Assembly (NCBI GenBank): GCA_015063035.1
Contig: SUTG01000006.1
Span: 1 to 64,000, forward strand
Length of the DNA stretch: 64,000 bases
Direction: 5' to 3'
DNA from: Methanobrevibacter olleyae
GTDB taxonomy: Archaea > Methanobacteriota > Methanobacteria > Methanobacteriales > Methanobacteriaceae
Made by a program: the position numbers and the translations under genes. Positions within the stretch are counted from its first letter, which is position 1, and each line of letters starts with the position of its first letter. This document shows positions 25,125-34,534 of the stretch, one piece after another. Under the pieces are notes generated by a model. It ran no database searches and was not told the DNA's origin. It was given only the letters and a program-made list of their open reading frames with translations.

Positions 25125-26586
25125 TTCTTCTGAACTTTCTTTTAGCTAATTTTAAGCTTTGGTCGAATGTTCTGAATCCTAATTGTATTGTAAGTAAAAT
25201 CGGGATGATTTCCAATCTTCCTATCCACATCAAGAATATCAGCATTATTTTAGGAAATGTCGCTAAGCTTCCATTTATAATGCCAGTACTTAATCCAACG
25301 TTACCTATTGTGGAGGTTACATCAAACAATGAATTGATTGGATCATTTGTATAGAATGTCATTATTATCCATGATACAATCAAAAACATCAGATAAACGG
25401 TTATATAGGAAGAGGCTTCCTTTATCTCCCTTTCATTAAAGGTTCTGTTGGCAATTTTTGTATTTACGACCCGTTTAGGAGCGATCATGTTTGTGACAGT
25501 AAGATTTATGCCTCTTAAGAATGTAATTACCCTAATGGTCTTTACAGCACCTACAGTTGATCCGGAAGAACCTCCCATAATCATCAGCAGCATTATAATG
25601 ATTAATGATGCAGGTGCCCAAGATGCCAATTCGCTTGGACTTGCAATATTTGCACCTGTTGTTGTCACTGCTGAAACTATATGGAAAATCACGTTCATTG
25701 GAGCCATATGGGTTATTGCTGCAACCAATATTCCGCTTATCATGATGCTTAGGATAATAACTTGGAATTGTATATCCTCCAATATTGATTTTCCCTTTGT
25801 CTTAACTAGATTATAATGGACTGCAAAGCTTGTAGCTCCGAGTAACATTAAAATCATTGTAATTAAATAGACAATGTTGTTGTTATAGAATCCTACATTT
25901 GCATTTTTTATTGACATTCCTCCAGTGGAAATTGTAGTGAATGTAAGATTTACAGAATCAAAAAGGGGCAGCCCTGCCAAAAGGTATAGGACGATACCGA
26001 ATATTGTGTAAATAAGGTATATCTCTATTGTTTTTTTAAGTGTATTCTTTATGGTTGGTTTGATTTTTTCTTCTCTAGCCTCTGATTTGTATAACTTAAA
26101 GGCGGATGTCCCAGGTTTAATGAGGAGGCTAATGAAAATAATCACTACTCCTAATCCCCCAATCCATTGTTCCAGGCTTCTTAAAAATAGTATTGATCTT
26201 GGCAAGATTTCCACATCATTGAACATGGTCAATCCACTTCCAGTCCATGCGGAAACGCTTTCAAAAAAGGCGTCTATGAAGGAAATGTCAAGCATCAGCA
26301 TCATTATGATAGCACCAACAAAGCCTGCCCATAGCCAAGCAACGCTTGATATGAACATTCCGTGCTTGAATTTAAGTTTATCGTGCTCTTTAAATTTTTC
26401 GACGAGCAATAAACCTAATCCAATTGATAGTGCTGGTGGAATCAATCCAATAAGGTAGGAATCTTCAAGGTAGTAAAGGTCTATAAATATAGGGAGCATC
26501 AGAATTATGCCGGTTCCTACCATGATATATCCGAGAAAATGCAATATTATTCTTATATCTTGTTTTGATAAGTAATTTTTCCTCAT
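25108..26586 (-). CDS. TrkH-family potassium uptake protein
   Basis: The 492-residue protein has the four repeated M1-P-M2 units of TrkH/KtrB. Pore loops with the filter Gly are visible as SAWTGSGLTMF, FTTISTGGMS, SAVTTTGANI and TIGNVGLSTG. The helix-breaking loop MGGSSGSTVGAVKTIRV lies in the third M2. K+ uptake needs a cytosolic TrkA-type ring, which is not encoded here. A small pore-like membrane protein gene lies directly downstream on the same strand. The C-terminal codons are part of a duplicated element. Confidence 0.92.
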   Translation of the reverse strand: MRKNYLSKQDIRIILHFLGYIMVGTGIILMLPIFIDLYYLEDSYLIGLIPPALSIGLGLLLVEKFKEHDKLKFKHGMFISSVAWLWAGFVGAIIMMLMLDISFIDAFFESVSAWTGSGLTMFNDVEILPRSILFLRSLEQWIGGLGVVIIFISLLIKPGTSAFKLYKSEAREEKIKPTIKNTLKKTIEIYLIYTIFGIVLYLLAGLPLFDSVNLTFTTISTGGMSIKNANVGFYNNNIVYLITMILMLLGATSFAVHYNLVKTKGKSILEDIQFQVIILSIMISGILVAAITHMAPMNVIFHIVSAVTTTGANIASPSELASWAPASLIIIMLLMIMGGSSGSTVGAVKTIRVITFLRGINLTVTNMIAPKRVVNTKIANRTFNEREIKEASSYITVYLMFLIVSWIIMTFYTNDPINSLFDVTSTIGNVGLSTGIINGSLATFPKIMLIFLMWIGRLEIIPILLTIQLGFRTFDQSLKLAKRKFRRIINLR

Positions 26587-26808
26587 ATGTCCACCTTTTT
26601 TAGCTATTGGTTTTGAACAATATTTTAAATCAGATCTTTTCTAAATTACATATATACTTAACTTATAAATTGAACAAAGTTAATAATTACTTAATTATTT
26701 TTATAAATATTTATTTCTTAAGGATTATATTGAATAATGTTTATAATTATATACAATCATTATTTAAATTTTTTTATTTGTATTCAAATTCTCTAGATTT
26801 TTAATTAA

Positions 26809-26865
26809 TGTATATTTTTGTACAACAAAGATTTAAATAGTACATTATACATAATAAAATATACA
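26809..26865 (+). promoter_or_regulatory. trp operon promoter with TrpY-type boxes
   Basis: TGTACA (26819-26824) is the exact TRP-box core bound by TrpY in Methanothermobacter. Near copies at one mismatch are TGTATA (26809), AGTACA (26839), TATACA (26846) and TATACA (26860). The TATA box TTTAAATA (26832-26839) lies among them, giving a start near 26860. The arrangement predicts repression by a TrpY-like protein when tryptophan is plentiful. The trpY gene itself is not in the window. Confidence 0.65.
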
Positions 26866-26900
26866 TTATTAAAGGAATTAATATTTAAAGGAGATTAAAA

Positions 26901-28544
26901 GTGTTTTTCCCCAATATTGAAGAAGTTAAGGAAATAGCTAAGGATTCATCATATAAAAGGATTCCAATTAGCTACGAGATATTTTCAGATACAAAAACTT
27001 CAATTGAAGTTTTAAGAAGACTTAGAATCTTAAGCAATCATTGCTACATGCTTGAAAGTGTAGAGGATTCTAAAAATTGGGGAAGATACAGTTTCTTAGG
27101 ATTCAATCCTATTCTTGAAATCACTTGTCAAGACGGCAATCTCTCTATTAAAGGCAAGTCAAGCTTTAGCGATTGTGAAATTGAGGATAAGGAAGACAAA
27201 TGCTTCAATGTCAAAACCGATAATCCTGGAGAGTATATCAGGCAAATCGTTGAAGAGAACAAATCCCCAAAGATTGAAGGAATGCCTCCATTTTCAGGAG
27301 GGCTTGTAGGTTATTTCTCTTATGATTACATTAAATACAGTGAACCTTCACTTATACTGGATGCTCAGAATCAGGATGCTTTCAAGGATGTTGACTTGAT
27401 GCTTTTCGATAAGGTAATTGCATTTGACAACTTTAAGCAAAAGATTGTTGTTATAGTCAATATGGAAATAAGTGAAGATCAAAGTTCCATTGAAGGGAAC
27501 TATGCTGAAGCATGCAAATCCATCTTGGACATAGTGGACATCATCAAGGCAGATAATATTGTGGATTTGCTTGATGATGATTTCAATCATCATTTAACAA
27601 ATAAGAAGACCTTGGAAGCTAGCCAAAAGATGAAGGAAATAGATTCCTTGGAAGAGATAAATAGGATTAGAAAGGAAATTACAAAACATTTGCCTATTGA
27701 ACTCAAATCTGATTTCAGATACTTGTTTTCAAAAGATGAATACTGCAATATGGTTGAAAAGGCAAAGGATTACATTACAGAAGGTGATATCTTCCAAGTT
27801 GTCCTCTCCAATAGGATTGAAGCAGACATTGAAGGAAGCTTGTTTGATGTTTATAGGGTTCTAAGAACTACAAACCCTTCCCCTTATATGTTCTATTTCT
27901 CAAGTGATGACATAGAGATTGCAGGTGCAAGTCCTGAAACCCTTGTAAAGCTTGTTGACGATCATGTCTACACTTTCCCGCTAGCTGGAACCAGACCAAG
28001 AGGAAAAACAGATGAAGAAGACAGATTATTGGAAGAGGACTTGCTTGCTGATGAAAAGGAATTGGCTGAACATAATATGCTGGTTGACCTTGGAAGAAAT
28101 GACATTGGCAAAATAAGTGAAATAGGTTCTGTTAAGGTAAATAGGTACATGGATATTGTTAGGTTCTCCCATGTGATGCATATAGGTTCAACTGTTGAAG
28201 GGATTCTAAGGGAAAATTATGATTACTTATCAACAATCGATTCAATCCTTCCTGCTGGCACATTATCTGGAGCTCCAAAGATAAGGGCTTGTGAGATAAT
28301 CAATGAGCTTGAAGACAATAAGAGGGGAATCTATGGTGGCGCTATTGGCTACATCGATTTGACAGGTAATTTAGACACTTGCATTGCAATCAGGATTGCC
28401 TTTGCAAGGGACAAAAAGGTTTTCATTAGAGTTGGTGCAGGAATTGTTGCAGACAGTGTTCTTGAGAACGAATTTGCCGAATGCAACAATAAGGCAAGGG
28501 CAGTTATGGATGCTTTAAGAATGGCCGATGGGGGAATTGAATGA
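26901..28544 (+). CDS. trpE: Anthranilate synthase component I
   Basis: TrpE makes anthranilate from chorismate and ammonia, the first step of tryptophan synthesis. The 547-residue protein has the N-terminal domain, with the LLES-type inhibitor region seen as CYMLESVEDS (a site used for Trp feedback), and the chorismate-binding domain with PSPYMFYFS, GTRPRGK and LPAGTLSGAPKIRACEII. It is at the long end for the family. It starts with GTG, five bases after AAGGAGAT. It overlaps trpG by four bases (ATGA), which couples their translation. It heads the trpEGDCFBA operon. Confidence 0.96.
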   Translation: MFFPNIEEVKEIAKDSSYKRIPISYEIFSDTKTSIEVLRRLRILSNHCYMLESVEDSKNWGRYSFLGFNPILEITCQDGNLSIKGKSSFSDCEIEDKEDKCFNVKTDNPGEYIRQIVEENKSPKIEGMPPFSGGLVGYFSYDYIKYSEPSLILDAQNQDAFKDVDLMLFDKVIAFDNFKQKIVVIVNMEISEDQSSIEGNYAEACKSILDIVDIIKADNIVDLLDDDFNHHLTNKKTLEASQKMKEIDSLEEINRIRKEITKHLPIELKSDFRYLFSKDEYCNMVEKAKDYITEGDIFQVVLSNRIEADIEGSLFDVYRVLRTTNPSPYMFYFSSDDIEIAGASPETLVKLVDDHVYTFPLAGTRPRGKTDEEDRLLEEDLLADEKELAEHNMLVDLGRNDIGKISEIGSVKVNRYMDIVRFSHVMHIGSTVEGILRENYDYLSTIDSILPAGTLSGAPKIRACEIINELEDNKRGIYGGAIGYIDLTGNLDTCIAIRIAFARDKKVFIRVGAGIVADSVLENEFAECNNKARAVMDALRMADGGIE

Positions 28545-29110
28545 TTTTACTTATAGATAATTATGACAGCTTTTCATATAATTTATTCCAATTGATTGGC
28601 GAAATTAATCAGGATATTGTGGTTTATCGTAATGACAAGATAAGCATTGATGAAATAGGGAGGCTTAATCCTGAAGCAATCATATTGTCTCCAGGTCCTG
28701 GAAGATGTGAAAATGCAGGAATCTGCATAGATATAGTTAAGGAATTTTACCGCGAAATTCCAATTTTAGGTGTTTGCTTAGGCCATCAGGCGATTTGCAC
28801 AGCATTTGGGGCTAAGGTTTCCTATGCAAAAAGATTGATGCATGGCAAATCTTCAAGAATTTCTTTAGACTCAGATTCAATTTTTGATGGATTGCCAAAT
28901 GAAATAACCGTAGGAAGGTATCATTCCTTAAGCCTGTTGGAGGACACCCTTCCAGATTCATTGAAAATCATATCAAAATCAAATGATGATGGTGAAGTCA
29001 TGGCTGTAAAGCATAATGAATTTGATGTTTATGGGCTTCAATTTCATCCAGAATCAATATTGACACCAGATGGATTGGCAATTATGGAGAATTTCTTAAA
29101 TAAAGTATAA
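28541..29110 (+). CDS. trpG: Anthranilate synthase glutaminase component
   Basis: TrpG supplies ammonia from glutamine to TrpE. The 189-residue protein is a class I amidotransferase. The motif LSPGPGRCENAGI forms the oxyanion region, GVCLGHQAI holds the nucleophile Cys, and LQFHPES gives the His-Glu pair. Its start ATG overlaps the trpE stop, as is usual for this pair. The gap to trpD contains three short repeats. Confidence 0.96.
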   Translation: MILLIDNYDSFSYNLFQLIGEINQDIVVYRNDKISIDEIGRLNPEAIILSPGPGRCENAGICIDIVKEFYREIPILGVCLGHQAICTAFGAKVSYAKRLMHGKSSRISLDSDSIFDGLPNEITVGRYHSLSLLEDTLPDSLKIISKSNDDGEVMAVKHNEFDVYGLQFHPESILTPDGLAIMENFLNKV

Positions 29111-29143
29111 TGAATTGATCATTTTACAAAATTTATTTTTAAT

Positions 29144-29212
29144 AAGTTTATTGAATCATTTTTAAAAAGTTTAGTGAATTATTTTAAATAAGTTTAGTGG
29201 ATTGATATTTAA
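29144..29212. repeat. Three 23-bp tandem repeats between trpG and trpD
   Basis: Units starting AAGTTTAKTGRATYATTTT lie at about 29144, 29167 and 29190, with increasing divergence. They fill the longest internal gap of the trp operon. No stem-loop or promoter stands out. Confidence 0.6.
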
Positions 29213-29253
29213 CAAATATTAAGAATTTTAAAAAGCAAGAAAAAGGGATTTTT

Positions 29254-30261
29254 ATGATTAAAGAAGCAATTTTAAAGGTATATAAACATGAAGATTTAAC
29301 TTATGAGGAAGCTTATGAGACAATGGATGAGATTATGAGCGGAAAGGCAAGTGAAGTTCAGATGAGTGCATACTTAACAGCAATGTCAATGAAAGGTGAA
29401 ACAATCGATGAAATCACAGCATCTGCTGAAGCTATGAGGGCTCACTGTGTAAGGTTATTGAATGACGAGGAAGTCTTGGAGATTGTTGGAACCGGAGGGG
29501 ATGGTTCAAACACATTCAATATTTCAACCACCTCTTCAATTGTGATTTCAGCAGCCGGTGTTCCAGTAGCTAAGCATGGAAACAGATCCGCTTCTAGCAA
29601 ATGCGGTGCAGCAGACGTATTGGAGGCATTGGGAGTGAACATCAATATAAGCCCTGAAAAAAGCTTAAGTTGCCTAAAGGAAATAAACTTATGTTTCCTA
29701 TTTGCACAAAACTACCATCTCTCAATGAAATATGTTGCAGGAGTGCGTAAAGAGCTTTCAATCCGGACAATATTCAATATTTTAGGACCATTGACAAGTC
29801 CTGCAGGTGCTTCAATGGAAGTTTTGGGAGTGTATGAAAGGGAACTTCTGGAGCCTCTTACAGATGTTTTGAAGAATTTAGGGGTCAAATCTGCAATGGT
29901 TGTCTATGGATTGGATGTGATGGATGAGATTTCAGCAAGTGACAAGACTGCAGTATGTGAACTTAAGGATGGCAAGACAAGGACTTATGAGCTTTCTCCA
30001 GAGGACTTTGGCATGGACATTTCTTCTAAGGATGACCTTATTGGTGGAGATGCAAAGGAAAATGCTGAAATCACATTATCTGTATTGAATGGAGAAAAAG
30101 GTCCAAGAAGAAATGCAGTACTTTTGAATTCGGCTGCAGGTTTGTATGTTGCAGGAAGAGTGGATTCATTGGAAGAAGGAATCAAGCTAGCTGAAGAGGT
30201 CATTGACTCAGGCAAGGCATTGAATCAGCTTGAAAGATTCATTGAAGTTACAAATAGATAA
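29254..30261 (+). CDS. trpD: Anthranilate phosphoribosyltransferase
   Basis: TrpD joins anthranilate to PRPP. The 335-residue protein has the helical N-domain (MSAYLTAMSMKGETIDEITA) and the PRPP-binding glycine loop in VGTGGDGSNTFNISTTSS. KHGNRSASSKCGAADVLEALG and LGPLTSPAGA are further family motifs. The length is normal. An AAGGGA site precedes the ATG at 29254. Its end lies close to, or overlaps, the start of trpC. Confidence 0.95.
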   Translation: MIKEAILKVYKHEDLTYEEAYETMDEIMSGKASEVQMSAYLTAMSMKGETIDEITASAEAMRAHCVRLLNDEEVLEIVGTGGDGSNTFNISTTSSIVISAAGVPVAKHGNRSASSKCGAADVLEALGVNINISPEKSLSCLKEINLCFLFAQNYHLSMKYVAGVRKELSIRTIFNILGPLTSPAGASMEVLGVYERELLEPLTDVLKNLGVKSAMVVYGLDVMDEISASDKTAVCELKDGKTRTYELSPEDFGMDISSKDDLIGGDAKENAEITLSVLNGEKGPRRNAVLLNSAAGLYVAGRVDSLEEGIKLAEEVIDSGKALNQLERFIEVTNR

Positions 30262-30289
30262 ATACCTTAGCTTACTAATAGATGATTAT

Positions 30290-31066
30290 ATGCTGGAAAA
30301 GATTGTTGCAAAGACTGAAGAGAGATTGGTTGAATCAAAAAGGAATAAGTCTTTAGACCAACTCAAAGAGGAAATATCAAAACTGGATATAAATGATGAA
30401 TTTCCATTTAAAAAAGCATTGAAAGACCCTGAAATTGCCATCATTGCGGAAGTCAAGAAAGCTTCTCCTTCAAAAGGGTTAATAGCTGAAGATTTTGACT
30501 ACATTAAAATCGCAAAGGATTATGAGCAAGCAGGAGCATCTGCAATATCAGTTTTGACAGAACCATATTTTTTCAAAGGATCTAACGATTACCTTAAGGA
30601 AATTGCTGAAAATGTAGATATTCCAATTTTAAGAAAAGACTTTACAATAGATGAATATATGATATGGGAAGCTAAATCATTAGGGGCTTCAGCTATTCTT
30701 TTGATTGTTTCAATACTTGAGGATGTTCAATTGAAGAGATATTTGGATTTAGCTTATGATTTAGGTCTTTCTGCTATTGTTGAAACTCATGATGCAAATG
30801 AGATCAGAACTGCAATCGATGCAGGTGCAGAGATAATAGGTGTAAACAATAGGAATCTTGCTGATTTCACTGTTGATATTGAAAACAGCATAAACCTACG
30901 TAGATTGGTTAGTGATGATATCATATTTATCTCAGAAAGTGGAATTAAAACTGCTGAAGATGTAAGGAGATTGAAGGAAAACAATGTCGATGCAGTCTTG
31001 ATAGGTGAAACTTTAATGAGAAGCAATGATAAAAAGGCTATGATTGAGGAGTTGAAGAACGCTTAA
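30290..31066 (+). CDS. trpC: Indole-3-glycerol phosphate synthase
   Basis: TrpC closes the indole ring. The protein has about 258 residues: PSPSKG-like KKASPSKGLIAEDFD, VLTEPYFFKGS, ILRKDFTIDEY with the catalytic Lys-Asp pair, and GVNNRNLADF. It is a full-length TIM barrel of the usual size. The start is uncertain. ATG at 30290 opens MLEKIVAKTEERL, where the family normally begins, but a TTG at 30230 would overlap trpD by 32 bases. No clear ribosome site serves either, which suggests translation coupled to trpD. Confidence 0.93.
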   Translation: MLEKIVAKTEERLVESKRNKSLDQLKEEISKLDINDEFPFKKALKDPEIAIIAEVKKASPSKGLIAEDFDYIKIAKDYEQAGASAISVLTEPYFFKGSNDYLKEIAENVDIPILRKDFTIDEYMIWEAKSLGASAILLIVSILEDVQLKRYLDLAYDLGLSAIVETHDANEIRTAIDAGAEIIGVNNRNLADFTVDIENSINLRRLVSDDIIFISESGIKTAEDVRRLKENNVDAVLIGETLMRSNDKKAMIEELKNA

Positions 31067-31081
31067 TTTTGGAGTTAAAGA

Positions 31082-31723
31082 ATGGTTAAGCTTAAGATTT
31101 GTGGAATGAGAAGGTCTGAAGATATAGAAATGGCAAATAGGTATACGCTAGATTACATCGGATTTGTTTTTGCAGATAGTCCACGTAAGGTATCCTATGA
31201 ACAGGCTAAGGAATTGTCAGAGCTTTTGAGTGATGAGATTGTTCCTGTAGGGGTTTTTGTAAATGAGCATATGAAGCTTATTGTTGACTTATTCAAGGAT
31301 GGAATAATCGAAATGGCTCAGCTTCATGGAGATGAAGATGAAAAGTATATAAGGAATCTAAAAGATAAATCAATTGAAGAAACTGGAAAACAAATACCTG
31401 TAATAAATGCAATTGAAATAAAAGATGGTGCTGATTATAATGATGAGCTATTGAAGTGGCGAGATTCAGCATCTGACTATTTTATTTTAGACAGTGGAAA
31501 AGGGTCTGGCAAAACATTTGACTGGAGTCTTATAGATAAAGAGAGCGAATTCTTTAAGAATTCCATTTTTTTAGCCGGAGGGCTGAACAGTGAAAATTTG
31601 GCTTTAGCTATTGGTGAATTCAATCCATTTGCAGTTGATTTAAGCAGTTCAGTTGAAACGGATGGGTTTAAGGATGAAGAGAAGATTAAGGACATCATTA
31701 AAATCATGGAAAATTATAGATAA
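31082..31723 (+). CDS. trpF: Phosphoribosylanthranilate isomerase
   Basis: TrpF carries out the Amadori rearrangement between TrpD and TrpC. The 213-residue TIM barrel opens with LKICGMRRSEDI, which holds the catalytic Cys, and continues YIGFVFADSPRKVS, QLHGDED and FLAGGLNSENL. The catalytic Asp lies in FILDSGKGSGKTFDW. Length and order are typical. GGAG lies before the ATG. It is the fifth gene of the trp operon. Confidence 0.95.
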   Translation: MVKLKICGMRRSEDIEMANRYTLDYIGFVFADSPRKVSYEQAKELSELLSDEIVPVGVFVNEHMKLIVDLFKDGIIEMAQLHGDEDEKYIRNLKDKSIEETGKQIPVINAIEIKDGADYNDELLKWRDSASDYFILDSGKGSGKTFDWSLIDKESEFFKNSIFLAGGLNSENLALAIGEFNPFAVDLSSSVETDGFKDEEKIKDIIKIMENYR

Positions 31724-31827
31724 TAATAATTAATAATAAATATTTGAATTTTATAATTGTAGATATTTGGATAATAATTACTAATAATATTGATTTTTAT
31801 TTTTAGAGATAGAATTGGAGATAGAAT

Positions 31828-33012
31828 ATGAGTAGAGGAAGATTTGGAGTTCATGGTGGACAATACATGTCTGAAACATTGATGAATGAACTCCTGAACT
31901 TGGAAGAACAATATAATCATTTTAAGGAAGATCCTGAATTTGTAGAGGAATTGAACACTCTATTGAAGGAATATGCAGGAAGGCCTTCATTATTGTATTA
32001 TGCAAAGAGAATGACCGAAGATCTCGGTGGAGCAAAGATTTACCTTAAGCGTGAAGACTTGAACCATACTGGAGCTCACAAAATAAACAATGTGCTTGGC
32101 CAATGCCTTTTGGCTAAAAAGATGGGAAAGACCAGAGTCATTGCAGAGACTGGTGCAGGTCAGCATGGAGTGGCTACAGCCACTGCTGCAGCATTATTAG
32201 GCATGGAATGTGAAGTCTTTATGGGTGAAGAGGACACCAAGCGTCAAGCATTGAATGTATTTAGAATGGAACTTCTTGGAGCTAAGGTTCACACCGTAAC
32301 AACCGGTTCAAAAGTGCTTAAGGATGCGGTGAATGATGCATTCAGAGAATGGATTTCAAGAGTTGATGACACTCACTATGTAATAGGATCCACTATGGGG
32401 CCACATCCATTTCCAACAATTGTAAGGGATTTCCAAGCTGTAATCAGTGAAGAGATAAAAGAGCAAATCATGGAACTTGAAGGCAAATTGCCAGATATGG
32501 TTATCGCTTGTGTTGGTGGTGGAAGCAATGCTATGGGAGCATTCTACAATTTCTTGGAAGATGAAGAGGTAAAGCTTGTAGGTGTTGAAGCTGCAGGAAA
32601 AGGAATTGATACTGAATTCCATGCAGCAACAATTGCTAAAGGTGAGCTTGGAATCTTCCATGGAATGAAATCTTATTTCTGTCAAGGAAACTATGGTCAG
32701 ATTTCTTCAGTTTATTCTATCTCTGCAGGACTTGATTATCCTGGAATTGGTCCTGAACATGCCTATTTGCATGATATCGGAAGAGCAGAGTATGTTTCAG
32801 CAACTGATGATGAGGCAGTGGAGGCATTTGAATACTTATCCAGAATGGAAGGAATCATTCCAGCTATTGAATCTTCCCATGCAATAGCCCATGCCATGAG
32901 AATTGCAGGGGATATGGATAAGGATGATATTGTTGTAATCAATGTATCTGGCCGTGGAGATAAGGATGTAGCAGCTATTGCTCGCTATAAAGGAGTTGAA
33001 TTATACGAATAG
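31828..33012 (+). CDS. trpB: Tryptophan synthase beta subunit
   Basis: TrpB joins indole and serine with pyridoxal phosphate. The 394-residue protein has the cofactor-Lys region [18 protein letters not shown] (Lys of HK), the Gln-rich loop [18 protein letters not shown] and the phosphate-binding GGGSNAMG. It is a standard TrpB1 rather than a TrpB2 form, judged by length and motifs. GGAGAT precedes the ATG. trpA follows after 17 bp. Confidence 0.97.
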   Translation: MSRGRFGVHGGQYMSETLMNELLNLEEQYNHFKEDPEFVEELNTLLKEYAGRPSLLYYAKRMTEDLGGAKIYLKREDLNHTGAHKINNVLGQCLLAKKMGKTRVIAETGAGQHGVATATAAALLGMECEVFMGEEDTKRQALNVFRMELLGAKVHTVTTGSKVLKDAVNDAFREWISRVDDTHYVIGSTMGPHPFPTIVRDFQAVISEEIKEQIMELEGKLPDMVIACVGGGSNAMGAFYNFLEDEEVKLVGVEAAGKGIDTEFHAATIAKGELGIFHGMKSYFCQGNYGQISSVYSISAGLDYPGIGPEHAYLHDIGRAEYVSATDDEAVEAFEYLSRMEGIIPAIESSHAIAHAMRIAGDMDKDDIVVINVSGRGDKDVAAIARYKGVELYE

Positions 33013-33029
33013 TGGTAGGGGTGTTTTAA

Positions 33030-33815
33030 ATGAGTGAAAAGAAAGATATAAAAATTGCTGATGCATTCAAGGATGGAAAGGCTTTCATTGGATTCTTGAC
33101 TGCAGGGGACCCTACAATTGAAAAGACTGTAGAATATGTATTGGCTATGGAAGAGGCAGGATGCGACTTGGTTGAGATAGGAATTCCTTTTTCAGATCCT
33201 GTAGCTGAAGGGCCTGTCATTCAGGAAGCAAACATCAGGGCGCTTTCAAACAATACAAACACTGATGACGTTTTTGAAGCAATCAGGCAAATCAGGGAAA
33301 AGTCAGATGTTCCATTGGTGTTCTTGACTTATATCAATCCAGTATTCTATTATGGCTATGACAAGTTCTTCAAGAGATGTCAGGAATTAAATGTCTGTGG
33401 AATCATTTCACCAGACCTTCCATATGATGAAAAGGATGAGATTCTTGAAGTAACTCAAAAGTATGGCATTGACATTATCAGTTTGATTGCCCCTACCTCA
33501 AAGGAACGTATACAGATGATTGCAAGGGAAGCAAGCGGATTTATTTATGTTGTTTCATCATTAGGGGTCACTGGAATGAGAAGTGAGATTAGGACAGACT
33601 TGGAATCTATTTTAAAAGATATTAAGGAAGTTACTGATGTTCCAGCAGCAGTTGGTTTTGGTATCAATACTCTGGAACAGGCAGAAAATATTGCAAAAGT
33701 GGCTGATGGTGTTATTGTAGGAAGTGCAATTGTTAACATTATTGCAGAGCATGGAGAAAATGCAAAAGAGCCACTTGTAAATTATGTCAAATCTATGAAA
33801 GATGCTATTTCCTAA
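33030..33815 (+). CDS. trpA: Tryptophan synthase alpha subunit
   Basis: TrpA splits indole-3-glycerol phosphate and channels indole to TrpB. The 261-residue TIM barrel contains FLTAGDPTIEKTV, LVEIGIPFSDPVAEGPVIQ (catalytic Glu region), ISPDLPYDE with the catalytic Asp, VSSLGVTGMRSEI and AVGFGINTLEQAE. The length is normal. An AGGGGTG site precedes the ATG. It closes the operon, and only T-rich DNA follows it. Confidence 0.97.
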   Translation: MSEKKDIKIADAFKDGKAFIGFLTAGDPTIEKTVEYVLAMEEAGCDLVEIGIPFSDPVAEGPVIQEANIRALSNNTNTDDVFEAIRQIREKSDVPLVFLTYINPVFYYGYDKFFKRCQELNVCGIISPDLPYDEKDEILEVTQKYGIDIISLIAPTSKERIQMIAREASGFIYVVSSLGVTGMRSEIRTDLESILKDIKEVTDVPAAVGFGINTLEQAENIAKVADGVIVGSAIVNIIAEHGENAKEPLVNYVKSMKDAIS

Positions 33816-33979
33816 CATCTTTCTTTAATATTTTTAATAGTAAATTTTTTTCTATTTGGGCATTGTTTTCTAGGTATTTTCTATCTTAATTTTAGTATTT
33901 TTTATTAATTTTTATTTATTCTAATTTATTTAGTATTTATTTTATTTTATTTTATTTTATTTTTTAATGAGGTGATTAA

Positions 33980-34513
33980 ATGGATATTGTAGCTATTATG
34001 GGTTCTCCAAGAAAACATGGAAATACAGATATGCTTTTGGATGAAATGATTAAAGGTGCTGAAGAAAAAGGACATAATGTTAAGAAGTATTATATCGGCG
34101 ATTTGGAGGTTCATCCTTGCAGAGCTTGTGGAGTTTGCATGCAAGGAAAAGATTGTGTCTTTGATGATGATGGGCTAACAGTCACTCATGAAATCGCAAA
34201 GGCAGATGGGCTCATTGTTTCAAGCCCTATCTATTTTGGCCAAATGACTGGTGCATTGAAGGTTCTCATTGACAGGTTTTATGGCATAACACACAATCCT
34301 TTGATTCCATTATCTGGCAAAGTTGTGCTTATTTTCACTCATTTAGGTCCTGAAGGGTATTATGATTCATATATTGAGCTTTCAAAGATACAGCCTTTCA
34401 TGATGAATATGGGTTATGAAGTGATGGATGTCTTGGATGTTGGCAGTCTAGGTGATGTAAGGGCTCAGCCAAAAAAATTGAATGAAGCTTATGAAATTGG
34501 AAAAAGGTTTTAA
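33980..34513 (+). CDS. NADPH-dependent FMN reductase-type flavoprotein
   Basis: The 177-residue protein has the flavodoxin-like fold: GSPRKHGNTDMLLDEM binds the FMN phosphate, and VSSPIYFGQMTGALKVLIDR is the isoalloxazine site. It contains CRACGVCMQGKDC, a compact Cys cluster as in iron-sulfur flavoproteins (Isf), although Isf has its own spacing. It may carry a [4Fe-4S] cluster or form disulfides. GAGGTGAT precedes the ATG. The gene is convergent with the MFS gene downstream. A relative lies at 39911-40648. Confidence 0.85.
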   Translation: MDIVAIMGSPRKHGNTDMLLDEMIKGAEEKGHNVKKYYIGDLEVHPCRACGVCMQGKDCVFDDDGLTVTHEIAKADGLIVSSPIYFGQMTGALKVLIDRFYGITHNPLIPLSGKVVLIFTHLGPEGYYDSYIELSKIQPFMMNMGYEVMDVLDVGSLGDVRAQPKKLNEAYEIGKRF

Positions 34514-34534
34514 ATGGTGAAATTCACTATTTAT

